From positions 1 to 64,000 of the forward strand of contig JAHBXE010000017.1 of assembly GCA_019636625.1 (NCBI GenBank): a DNA stretch of 64,000 bases, written 5' to 3'. A model generated the notes under the pieces. That model searched no databases. It was not told where the DNA came from and saw only the letters and a list, made by a program, of their open reading frames with translations. Position 1 is the first letter of the stretch; each line of letters begins with the position of its first letter. Made by a program: the position numbers and the translations under genes. Origin of the DNA: Phycisphaeraceae bacterium. Its GTDB lineage: Bacteria; Planctomycetota; Phycisphaerae; Phycisphaerales; UBA1924. This document shows, in pieces, positions 48,708-56,821 of this stretch.

Positions 48708-51053
48708 TCACGCCCGCTTCTCTTCCTGCGTGATGCTCGCGGTGCTGGGGTAGAAGACGCGGCCGTGGTAGATGCTGGCGACGCTCTTGCTGATCGATTC
48801 GGTGATCGTCTGCAGCTCTCGCAAGGTCAGGTCGCATTCATCGAACTGGCCGTCCATCAGGCGGCGGTTGGCCATGGCGCGGACGAGGGCGTCAATGCGG
48901 CTGGGTGTCGGCTCGACCATCGTGCGGGTGGCGCTTTCAACGGCATCGGCGAGCATGAGGATCGCGACTTCCTTGGTCCGCGGCTTTGGTCCCGGGTAGC
49001 GGTACTCGATCTCCTCCGGCATTTCCGGCTCGGCCCCGGCGCCGCCCTGGTCCTTGGCTTCCGCGGCGCCCTTCTCTGCCTGGCGGCGGGCGCGGTTGTA
49101 GAAGAACTCAACGAGCGTCGTTCCGTGGTGGGCTTCGATGAAGTGACGGATGGAGCGCGGCAGGGCGAACTCCTCGGCCATGGCCATGCCGTCCTTGACG
49201 TGCCCGACGATCACGAGCAGCGACATCGCGGGGGAGAGCTTGTCGTGCTTGTTCGGCCCGCCGGACTGGTTCTCCACAAAGTAGTCGGGCTTGTTCATCT
49301 TCCCGATGTCGTGGTACAGCGAGCCTACGTAGGTCAGGAGCGCATCGGCCTTGATGGAGTCTGCCGCGGCCTCGGCGATGCTCGCCACATTGAGCGAGTG
49401 GTTGTACGTGCCCGGCGCAAGCTGCTGAAGCTGCCGAAGCAGCGGCTGCTTGGGGTCGCGCAGCTCGATGAGCGTCATGCCCGTGGTCACGCCGAAGAGC
49501 CGCTCGATGAGCGGGATGATCGAGAGCGTCACCACGCCGACCATGAGCCCGCCGGCCCCGGCGAGGATGGCATCCACACCGGTCTGCCGGAGCAGCACGC
49601 CCGGCGCGACGATCGGCCGGTCGATCAGCGCGACGAGAATGGTCCCGACCGAGAGCGCGGTCGCCGCCGACAAGCCCATCCGGATGATCCCCCGTCGCTC
49701 GCGAATCTCGCGCAGCTGCAGCACGGCGAACGACACGCCGGTGAGCATGAGGGCGTAGATGCCGATGGGCTGGTCCATCGCGATGCACGAGAGCACTCCG
49801 TGCAGCGTGCCGATCGCCAGCGCGACGCGCTGGTCGTAGGCGATGACGAGGATGACGGCGACGAAGACGGTCGGCGCGATGGCCGAGAGGGACAACAACT
49901 GCGGTTCCGCGACCGTTCCGAGGCACGCGATCGAGAGTGCTCCCGCGAGCAGGGCCGCGATACCCGCCATGCGTCCCGGGTTGCGGCGCACGCGCGGGCA
50001 AAACAACGTGAGGTACCCCGCGACGGCGAGCGCAATGGCCGTGACAGCGCCGAAGATGGAGGCGATGCGCACCCAGACCTTCCACGCAGATTCCTTCGAC
50101 TGCTGAAACGTGCGGAGCTCGGCTTTGTAGAGCTCCAACGCCGCCGGCGTCAGTTCCTTCCCTCGAACGAAGATCGGGTGCCCCTCGACGATCCGGTTCC
50201 GCACCGGGGGCACCGCCGCCGCGCGTTCGCTCCGGGCCGTGTTGGTCGCCGCATCGTCGTACTGGTACGTTGGTTCCGGGTTGGTGATCAGGCGGCTGAC
50301 GACCACTCGCAGCGCGGGCTCGTTGAATCCGGCCGCCCCGGCCAGACGGGTCATCGCTTCCTTGAGCTGCGCCTCTTCCTTGATGTTGATGACGGCGTCG
50401 CGCTGGACGAGCGTACGGGAATCGGCCGATCGAAGCTCAACATCCCGGGCGGAACTCTCCGTGAACTCGGCCCGGTAGGTCGCATCATCGAGCAGCGGTC
50501 GGCGTGCCAGCAGCGTCACCAGTTGCTGGGAACATCGCTTCCAGTACGAGGAGACCTCGCCACCCGAGGCCTGATCCCGGATCGCCGCCAGGCCCGCCTC
50601 CGTCAGTTCAAGCTGCCGCGTCAGGTCCGCCGGCGCCGACTGCAGGTTCTCCACGCTTGCCAGGATCTTCGGCAGATTCTCCAGCGAGTTGCGCAGCGAC
50701 TCGAACACGTTGGACGCGGCGTAATACACCCGGGGCGTCAGCGCCCGCGCCTGGCGACGGTTCGCTTCCGTCTGGGCCGGATCGTCAACCTCGAAGGGCA
50801 CACGCGCCAAGTGCGTCGAGTTCATGATCCTCCCGACGCTGACAAGGGGCTGCATCCGCGTCCACGCCGCGACGCTCCCGCACACGACGATGAACAGCGA
50901 CCAGATCAGAATCGCCCACACCGTCCCCGGCGAGCGGAACGCCTGATCAATCAGCGCATCGGTCCGCGCCCGGTGCTCACGGCGGAGCAGCGCCTGCCTC
51001 GAGCGCGGCGAGCGGACGCTTCGCGTCGCGGGCTTGGTCGGCTCCTTCGCCAT
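48708..51053 (-). CDS. 7TMR-HD family phosphodiesterase (PgpH-like)
   Basis: This 781-residue membrane protein has an N-terminal helix, an extracytoplasmic helical region (about 60-320), seven membrane helices and a cytosolic HD domain. The HD motif is YVGSLYHDIGKMNKPDYF, with His581 and Asp582. In Listeria the homologue PgpH degrades cyclic di-AMP; the same substrate is inferred here. Its ATG overlaps the phoH stop by one base (TGATG), a gene order common in bacteria. The usual third partner, ybeY, is not next in line; the downstream gene is the convergent MauE-like one. Confidence 0.92.
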   Translation of the reverse strand: MAKEPTKPATRSVRSPRSRQALLRREHRARTDALIDQAFRSPGTVWAILIWSLFIVVCGSVAAWTRMQPLVSVGRIMNSTHLARVPFEVDDPAQTEANRRQARALTPRVYYAASNVFESLRNSLENLPKILASVENLQSAPADLTRQLELTEAGLAAIRDQASGGEVSSYWKRCSQQLVTLLARRPLLDDATYRAEFTESSARDVELRSADSRTLVQRDAVINIKEEAQLKEAMTRLAGAAGFNEPALRVVVSRLITNPEPTYQYDDAATNTARSERAAAVPPVRNRIVEGHPIFVRGKELTPAALELYKAELRTFQQSKESAWKVWVRIASIFGAVTAIALAVAGYLTLFCPRVRRNPGRMAGIAALLAGALSIACLGTVAEPQLLSLSAIAPTVFVAVILVIAYDQRVALAIGTLHGVLSCIAMDQPIGIYALMLTGVSFAVLQLREIRERRGIIRMGLSAATALSVGTILVALIDRPIVAPGVLLRQTGVDAILAGAGGLMVGVVTLSIIPLIERLFGVTTGMTLIELRDPKQPLLRQLQQLAPGTYNHSLNVASIAEAAADSIKADALLTYVGSLYHDIGKMNKPDYFVENQSGGPNKHDKLSPAMSLLVIVGHVKDGMAMAEEFALPRSIRHFIEAHHGTTLVEFFYNRARRQAEKGAAEAKDQGGAGAEPEMPEEIEYRYPGPKPRTKEVAILMLADAVESATRTMVEPTPSRIDALVRAMANRRLMDGQFDECDLTLRELQTITESISKSVASIYHGRVFYPSTASITQEEKRA

Positions 51054-52039
51054 CAGGCGCCCTTCTCCCCGCCGTAGGCGTCAACGATCCGCTGCACCAG
51101 CGCGTGCCGAACGATGTCCGTCCGGTCCAGGTTGACAAACGCGACCCCGGACACGCGAGACAACCGCCGTGCGGCGTCAATAAGCCCGCTCTGCGACGGG
51201 TCCGGAAGGTCGATCTGGGTGACATCCCCGGTCACGATCATCTTCGATCCCTGACCCATGCGAGTCAGGAACATTTGCATCTGCCCGCGCGTCGTGTTCT
51301 GGGCCTCGTCAAGGATGATGATCGCGTTGTTGAGCGTCCGGCCGCGCATGAACGCCAGCGGCACCACCTCCACCACATCCGTCTCCATGAATCGCCGGAT
51401 GGTGCCGTAATCCATCATGTCGTTCAACGCGTCAAACAGCGGCCGCAGATAAGGATTGACTTTCGCCTCCAGATCGCCCGGCAGGAATCCAAGCTTCTCG
51501 CCCGCCTCCACCGCCGGCCTGGCCAGAATCACCTTCCGAACTTGATCCGACCTCAAGAGGTGAATTGCCGCGGCCACAGCCAAGTACGTCTTCCCCGTCC
51601 CCGCCGGTCCGATCCCGAACACCAAGTCATGGGTGCGGATCGCTTCGAGGTAGAGTTCCTGATTCGCTGTCCGCGGCCGAACGGCCCGGCCCGCCGAGTA
51701 CACATTGATCGGCCCCGACCAGGCCCCCCCGCCTTGATCCGTGTTCCGGCCCCGGCCTGAGCCCGCCCGCTGCCGGTCGGTTTCATCCGCTATGAGGTGC
51801 AGCACCTGCTCACGGCTGACTTCCTGATCCTGTTTCGCCCTCTCCGCAAGCCGTTCGAGTACCCCCCGAGCGATGCGCACCGCCCCCTGATCGCCCTTCA
51901 GGCGGACCTCATCCTCCCTCGCCGTGATGTTCACGCCAAGGGCTTCCCGGATCATCTTCAGGTTCCGTTCGGCGGACCCGAGTACGCTAACGCGGTCAGC
52001 CCCGAGAGGAACTTGCACCGTGACTTCCAATCGGCTCAA
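51053..52039 (-). CDS. phoH: PhoH-like ATPase
   Basis: This 328-residue protein has an N-terminal KH-like part (EALGVNITAREDEVRLKGDQ) and a PhoH P-loop ATPase domain. Walker A is GPAGTGKTYLA, followed by ARPAVEAGEKLGFLPGD, and Walker B is IIILDEAQNTT. The family takes part in RNA processing and ribosome quality control. No ATG is available: the frame opens shortly upstream and the start is TTG at 52039, or a second TTG three codons later that has GGAG 10 bases before it. It is coupled to the HD-domain gene downstream. Confidence 0.93.
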   Translation of the reverse strand: MSRLEVTVQVPLGADRVSVLGSAERNLKMIREALGVNITAREDEVRLKGDQGAVRIARGVLERLAERAKQDQEVSREQVLHLIADETDRQRAGSGRGRNTDQGGGAWSGPINVYSAGRAVRPRTANQELYLEAIRTHDLVFGIGPAGTGKTYLAVAAAIHLLRSDQVRKVILARPAVEAGEKLGFLPGDLEAKVNPYLRPLFDALNDMMDYGTIRRFMETDVVEVVPLAFMRGRTLNNAIIILDEAQNTTRGQMQMFLTRMGQGSKMIVTGDVTQIDLPDPSQSGLIDAARRLSRVSGVAFVNLDRTDIVRHALVQRIVDAYGGEKGA

Positions 52040-52202
52040 TCTCCACGACCATCACCGACTAGTTCGCCGCCCGACGCAGAGCGGTGACCGCCGGTCTCAG
52101 AATCACCATGCTACCCGGACTTTCTATCGGGGAATCATGGGACCCACTCCCCTTCATCCCGCAGAGGCGCAAGTCCTGCCTGCACGATCGCCATTTGTAC
52201 GT

Positions 52203-52649
52203 ATGAGAGTCTTGGTGGTTTGCCGATCGGTTGTTCAGACCAAGGGTTTATTCGTAGGCGTTGTGGTCATCCTCCTTTCCACCGCCCTCTCCGCGTGTGG
52301 ACCGACGAAGACCATCGGTGGAACCGTCGGAGCTGTTTCCGGTTCCTCTGCGCCCATGCCGGCCCGCGGCGATTGGGATGATGTTCCCGCGGCCGTCGCC
52401 GCGGCCGTCCGCAATCAGGAAGTCGCCGTCGTGAGCCGTTCGGAGGAAGCTGGCACGTGGACGTTTCGACTGCTGACCATCCGCGATGAACCCGGCGTGT
52501 TGACGGCCACTGCACAGGATGGGGCGATCATCCTGACATGCAAGCTGGGTCACTACGGAGACGCGGATCGAGAGAAGCAGCTTCTGGAACGGACCGCCCG
52601 ACGACTCAATGAGCTGGCGGGTGTTGGGGCTTACCCGCTGCGCTGGTAA
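52203..52649 (+). CDS. Small predicted lipoprotein
   Basis: This 148-residue protein has a lipoprotein signal (GLFVGVVVILLSTALSACG, lipobox LSAC). The mature domain of about 115 residues has mixed strands and a long C-terminal helix (DREKQLLERTARRLNELAG). No family is recognised. The last 44 bases overlap the 3' end of the convergent histidine kinase gene, so the two transcripts are antisense at their ends. The ATG at 52203 starts the signal; longer in-frame starts lack support. Confidence 0.7.
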   Translation: MRVLVVCRSVVQTKGLFVGVVVILLSTALSACGPTKTIGGTVGAVSGSSAPMPARGDWDDVPAAVAAAVRNQEVAVVSRSEEAGTWTFRLLTIRDEPGVLTATAQDGAIILTCKLGHYGDADREKQLLERTARRLNELAGVGAYPLRW

Positions 52650-54129
52650 CGGCATCTGCATGGGGCTGGACCGGGGACTGGGAGGCGGCAGCAGGAGCGT
52701 CCGAGATGGGAGCGGGGAGGGGTGGGCGAAGGACGCCCGGGAGCTCGACGGTCATCGTTGTCCCTTGCTGCCAGACGGAGTGCACGCGGATTGAACCGCC
52801 CAGGCGGCGCACCGCGTGCTTGACAATGGAGAGGCCAAGCCCCGTGCCTCGCTTCTTACCACCGGTGCGAGCTTCATCAACCTGGAAGAACCGTTCGAAG
52901 ATTCGCTGTTGCTGGTTGATCGGAATTCCCACGCCCCGATCCGTCACCTCGAACACCACCGTCGTCGGGTTCCTGCCAACCCGTCCCGTAACGACAATCT
53001 CTGTTCCCTCAAAGGCGAACTTGCAGGAGTTGTCCACGAGATTGCTGAGAATGAGCAGCAGCAGCGCCCGGTTCGAGTGCAGGCGCTCAAGCTCCGGTGA
53101 CAGGTCGAACCGGATCGCAAGGTTCCGATCGCGGCATGGACCCTCAAACATCGGGGCAAGCTCCGCCGCCAGCGAGGAGGCGGGCACCGGCTCGGCTGAC
53201 GGCCGCTCCTCCATCGATTCCAGACGGGTCAGGTCGAGCAGGTCGCGGATCAGCTCCTCCAGCCGATGCGTGTGCGAAGTGATCATCGACAGAAGCCGAG
53301 CCCGCATCGCCTGTTCATCCTGGCTCAGGCCCTCGAGCGTTTCGACGGCCATCCGGATCGCGGACACCGGTGTGCGCAGCTCGTGCGACGCGTTGGCGAC
53401 GAAGTCCGTCTTGACCTGCAACGCCAAGGCTTGCTGCGTCACATCCCGCAGCGTCATCACCACCGCGTGCATCGACCCTGCCGGCGGGCCGTAGGGGATG
53501 GCCGCGGTTGCCCATATCCGTGGGCCGTCGGGCCTTGCCATCCGCACCTCTTCCCGCACCGCTTCGCCCCCCCTCGCCGCCTGAAATGCCGCGAGCAGGT
53601 CCGGTTGCGTGAACGCTTCTTCCATCGAGCGGCCGATCATCCGCTCCGCCCCACGCCCGAGCAGCTTCTTCGCCGCGGCGTTGCACACGATGGTGCGGCC
53701 CTCGACATCGCACGACAGGATCGGCTCATCCACCGCATCCAGCAGTGACACCAGCACATCCTCCCGTCGCCGCAGTCGATCAATCTCACCCTGCAGCCTC
53801 GTGGCAGCACCGCGGATCTGCCGCGCCGCCGCGGCGGCACGGGCACGCGGCGAAGCGGAGAGGTCATCGATCTTCAGGCCATCCCCCCCGGGGCCACCCC
53901 CCCCGGTCAATCGCTCGAGTTCTGCCGCGGCGGCAAGCACCTCATCCAGACCCAGCGCATGCGGGGGAGGCGGAGCCATCAGGATCATCACCAGCCCGAA
54001 GCACCCAAGCAGCGCCAGGCCGATCGAGACCCACGCGGGTGCCGCAAAGGCCATCGCCGTCGCCAGTCCCAGAAGGGATGCGAGCGTGATCAGCCGACCG
54101 GCAAGAAGGATCCGGGACATGTGCTTCAT
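52606..54129 (-). CDS. phoR: PhoR-type sensor histidine kinase
   Basis: The product has 507 residues with two N-terminal membrane helices and almost no periplasmic loop. A PAS domain lies at about 125-235 (EPILSCDVEGRTIVCNAAAKKLLG). HisKA has the phospho-His in NASHELRTPVSAI, and the ATPase domain has NLVDNSCKFA, DRGVGIP and GTGLGLSIVKHA. This layout is that of PhoR, the phosphate-starvation kinase. The PhoB-type regulator gene lies directly upstream and two phosphate-selective-type porins lie beyond it. The name is inferred from architecture and context. Confidence 0.88.
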   Translation of the reverse strand: MKHMSRILLAGRLITLASLLGLATAMAFAAPAWVSIGLALLGCFGLVMILMAPPPPHALGLDEVLAAAAELERLTGGGGPGGDGLKIDDLSASPRARAAAAARQIRGAATRLQGEIDRLRRREDVLVSLLDAVDEPILSCDVEGRTIVCNAAAKKLLGRGAERMIGRSMEEAFTQPDLLAAFQAARGGEAVREEVRMARPDGPRIWATAAIPYGPPAGSMHAVVMTLRDVTQQALALQVKTDFVANASHELRTPVSAIRMAVETLEGLSQDEQAMRARLLSMITSHTHRLEELIRDLLDLTRLESMEERPSAEPVPASSLAAELAPMFEGPCRDRNLAIRFDLSPELERLHSNRALLLLILSNLVDNSCKFAFEGTEIVVTGRVGRNPTTVVFEVTDRGVGIPINQQQRIFERFFQVDEARTGGKKRGTGLGLSIVKHAVRRLGGSIRVHSVWQQGTTMTVELPGVLRPPLPAPISDAPAAASQSPVQPHADAVTSAAGKPQHPPAH

Positions 54130-54170
54130 TGAAGGCGAGTCAGCCCCGCGGTCATGGCGGTGACCCTGAA

Positions 54171-54911
54171 TCAGGCCTCCGAAAGCTCCGGTTCAGGCGT
54201 CGCGCGGTACCCGACACCCCGCACGGTGCGGATCAGGTTCCCGTGGTCGCCCAGCTTCCGACGAATCGCCGTGACATGGACGTCAATTGTCCGCTCCGTC
54301 ACGGTCACCCCGGGCCCCATCGCCTTCGACATCAGGACGTGCCGAGAGAGCACTCGCCCTTGGGCCGCGGCGAGTGCGGCCAGGATCCGAAACTCGGTGA
54401 GGGTCAGGCGTACGGGCTCGCCATCGACCGTGACCTCGTGCGTTTCTTGGGAGATGGCGATTGGTCCCAAGCGAAGATCCGACGAGCCCGCTCCGCCGGC
54501 CGCGGCGGCCGACCGCCGCAGAACGGCTTCGATCCGAGCCAGCAGAACCTTCATGGAAAAGGGCTTGGTGATGTAGTCGTCCGCACCAACGGTGAGCCCG
54601 ACCAAGACATCCACTTCATCGCTCTTGGCCGTCAACATGATGATCGGAATGGATGCGGTTTTAGGGTTTGACCTTAATCTCGTGGCAACCTCGGTCCCGC
54701 TGACTTCAGGGATCATGAGGTCAAGAAGCACGAGATCGGGGGGACTTTTTTCGATTTTCGCGAGGGCCGAACGGCCGTCAGCAACCGACAGGACGCCATA
54801 GCCCGCCTTCTCCAGTTGAAACTGCAGCATTTCGGCAAGGTCCCGCTCGTCCTCCACCACCATGATCGAGCGCAAGATCTTGTTCTGCTGAGACTTAGGA
54901 GCTGGCGTCAT
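54171..54911 (-). CDS. phoB: PhoB-type response regulator
   Basis: This 246-residue OmpR/PhoB-family regulator has a receiver with VVEDERD, phospho-acceptor Asp64 (LVLLDLMIPEVSG), MLTAKSDEVD and Lys in YITKPFS. The winged-helix domain has RLTLTEFRILAALAAAQGRVLSR and ERTIDVHVTAIRRKLG. The recognition pattern is close to PhoB. It is transcribed with the kinase (41-base gap) and away from the first porin gene, across a 446-base intergenic region that carries tandem 7-base repeats and a promoter. Control of the porins is likely. Confidence 0.9.
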   Translation of the reverse strand: MTPAPKSQQNKILRSIMVVEDERDLAEMLQFQLEKAGYGVLSVADGRSALAKIEKSPPDLVLLDLMIPEVSGTEVATRLRSNPKTASIPIIMLTAKSDEVDVLVGLTVGADDYITKPFSMKVLLARIEAVLRRSAAAAGGAGSSDLRLGPIAISQETHEVTVDGEPVRLTLTEFRILAALAAAQGRVLSRHVLMSKAMGPGVTVTERTIDVHVTAIRRKLGDHGNLIRTVRGVGYRATPEPELSEA

Positions 54912-55017
54912 GGCGGCTCACCCTCGGGGCCTGGAAGGGACAAACGCGCAAGAACAGGCAAATGGTACCAGCCCCAATCGCTGAAAACCCGCCTCAATTC
55001 GGCCTCAGGCGGACTTT

Positions 55018-55038
55018 AGTGAAACTTGAACAGTGAAC
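55018..55038. repeat. Three tandem 7-base repeats upstream of the porin promoter
   Basis: AGTGAAA, CTTGAAC and AGTGAAC follow one another at 55018-55038, giving TGAAA/TGAAC every seven bases. The array ends 51 bases before the porin -35. It is a possible regulator site, but it does not match the known Pho box spacing of 11 bases. Confidence 0.4.
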
Positions 55039-55089
55039 CAAAAATGCTGGAGACGGGAGGGGGTTTGCCGAAATACCACAGCCGCGCGG

Positions 55090-55118
55090 TTGGCAGCCGC
55101 TAATGAGGGTGGTATTAT
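55090..55118 (+). promoter_or_regulatory. Sigma-70-type promoter of the first porin gene
   Basis: TTGGCA (55090-55095) and TATTAT (55113-55118) are separated by 17 bases, each matching 5 of 6 consensus positions. The predicted 5' leader is about 230 bases. The rest of the 54912-55357 gap holds a 7-base tandem repeat (55018-55038) and no gene that I can support. Confidence 0.7.
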
Positions 55119-55357
55119 CCGCCCCACCGCGCGGAGCCGGCGACCCGGTTGATGAGGACCATGAGGGTCCGAAGGGTCGACGAGCTTGGAGAAGTCTGTT
55201 CCGCGTTGCGTCCGTCGGCATCAATCAGAGCCGGAGGGCGCCGGTTGGTGTCCGATGGGCCGCCTTGGGGGCAGCCCAGGTCGTTCGGACGGTCGAATCA
55301 GATGGGGGCCCGCCAATGTTCAGCGGTGCGTACCCGGGATCTTGTAAGGAGTCGAAG

Positions 55358-56707
55358 ATGAGTCTGACGAAGCGTCTTGGTTTGATCGTCGGCGCGGCCG
55401 CGAGCCTCAGCAGTGCGATGGCTCAGAGCGCCATGGACCAGTCCCGTGCCTACCAGAACGAGTTGTTCTCGGACTCGGCACGCCAGGTCAACAAGCAGGG
55501 CGGCGGGGCCTTCAGCGTGAAGGTCGGCGGGTACGAGCAGGTCCGCTTCAGCCTCAACTCCCGCGATGACAACACGCTGGACAACGACATGGCGTGGGGC
55601 TTCTCGAACGCCCGCACCCGGCTGAACTTCTCCGGCAACGTCTTCAGCGAGGACTGGGGCTACTTCATCCAGGTCGGCTTTGGTGATGACACGGCCGTCG
55701 GCACGCCCCCGGCAGCTGGCGGCACCAACAGCGGTACCACGAACTTCGGTCTCGGCCTCGAAGATGCGTTCATCACGTACAACATGGGCAACGGCTGGGG
55801 CATGAAGGTCGGTCAGTTCAAGCTGCCCTTCCTCCGTGAAGAGCTCGTCGGCGACACCGAGCAGCTCGCTGTCGACCGCTCGGTCACCAACTCTGCCTTC
55901 ACCCAGGGCCGCTCGCAGGGCCTCCAGTTCAGCTACGCTCAGGAGTCGTTCCGCTTCATGGGCGCCTTCTCGGACGGCCTCCGCACGGCGAACACGGACT
56001 ACGTCTCTCCCGCCGAGGCTGACTTCGCCTTGACGGCTCGCGGCGAGTTCATGTGGTCCGGCGCCTGGTCGCAGGCCGACGGCGGCTTCACCAGCTGGCA
56101 GAACCAGAACTTCTTCGGCATGGTTGGCGCGGCGTTCCACTACCAGGCTGGCGGCAACTCGTTCAACACCGGCGAAGGCACCGTTGGCCCCGGCTTCCCC
56201 TCGTCGAACCCCTCTGACTTCGACATCTGGGGCGTGACCGCTGACGTGACTGTCAAGGGCAACGGCTGGAACGCGTTCGGTGCGTTCGTTTACACCTCGA
56301 CCGACGGCGGCAACCCGGGCGTCGGCGTGGTTCCCTACCCCGGCACCGGCACCCCCGGCGGCGCGAATGCTCCTTCGATGGACGACTTTGGTATCGTCCT
56401 CCAGGGCGGCGTGTTCGTCGACGCCCAGTGGGAACTCTTCGGCCGCGTCGACATGATCTTCCCGGACTCCAGCCGCACCCCGGCCGGCAGCCCCGTGAAG
56501 TTCGACGACGAGATGACCACCCTCACCTTCGGTGTCAACCACTACATCAGCCCGAACAGCCACGCGGCGAAGTTCACCGCGCAGCTCCAGTACTTCCTGG
56601 ACAAGCAGGCCACGGGCATCGCCCCGGCCAGCACCCTCCACGGCCTGCTCGGCAGCGCCGAGGATCCGCAGTGGACGATCACGGCCCAGCTCCAGCTGGT
56701 CTTCTGA
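55358..56707 (+). CDS. Phosphate-selective-type porin (OprO/OprP family)
   Basis: This 449-residue outer-membrane beta-barrel has a signal peptide (MSLTKRLGLIVGAAASLSSAMAQ) and alternating strands to the terminal LQLVF, whose last Phe is the outer-membrane insertion signature. Family marks are RTRLNFSGN, EDAFITYNMGNGWGMKVGQFKLPF and the AVDRSVTNSAFTQGR segment typical of phosphate-selective porin O/P. It probably lets phosphate or other anions cross the outer membrane. AAGGAG lies 8 bases before the ATG. It has its own promoter and a strong terminator, and is followed by a paralogue. Confidence 0.9.
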   Translation: MSLTKRLGLIVGAAASLSSAMAQSAMDQSRAYQNELFSDSARQVNKQGGGAFSVKVGGYEQVRFSLNSRDDNTLDNDMAWGFSNARTRLNFSGNVFSEDWGYFIQVGFGDDTAVGTPPAAGGTNSGTTNFGLGLEDAFITYNMGNGWGMKVGQFKLPFLREELVGDTEQLAVDRSVTNSAFTQGRSQGLQFSYAQESFRFMGAFSDGLRTANTDYVSPAEADFALTARGEFMWSGAWSQADGGFTSWQNQNFFGMVGAAFHYQAGGNSFNTGEGTVGPGFPSSNPSDFDIWGVTADVTVKGNGWNAFGAFVYTSTDGGNPGVGVVPYPGTGTPGGANAPSMDDFGIVLQGGVFVDAQWELFGRVDMIFPDSSRTPAGSPVKFDDEMTTLTFGVNHYISPNSHAAKFTAQLQYFLDKQATGIAPASTLHGLLGSAEDPQWTITAQLQLVF

Positions 56708-56738
56708 TCCCCGCCTCGGAATCGTCTGATTCATCTCG

Positions 56739-56770
56739 CCGACCGGCTCTCGCGAGCCGGTCGGTTTTTT
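56739..56770 (+). terminator. Rho-independent terminator after the first porin gene
   Basis: A perfect 11-bp stem (56739-56749 with 56754-56764), a 4-base TCGC loop and six T residues form a textbook terminator, 32 bases after the stop codon. Confidence 0.95.
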
Positions 56771-56783
56771 CTTTAAGGTTGGG

Positions 56784-56812
56784 TTGCGGCCTGAAATTGC
56801 AGCCCGTACACT
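56784..56812 (+). promoter_or_regulatory. Possible promoter of the second porin gene
   Basis: TTGCGG (56784-56789) and TACACT (56807-56812) are 17 bases apart. The -10 ends nine bases before the ATG, and the interval has no Shine-Dalgarno sequence, so the mRNA would have almost no leader. Confidence 0.4.
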
Positions 56813-56821
56813 CGCGGCTTC

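Noticed and set aside
48018-51077. A 1019-residue open frame on the plus strand
   Set aside because: It runs antisense to the HD-domain gene and through the MauE-like gene in another frame; it shows no domain.
55125-55357. A named riboswitch in the first porin leader
   Set aside because: Local hairpins are present but I could match no known riboswitch core.
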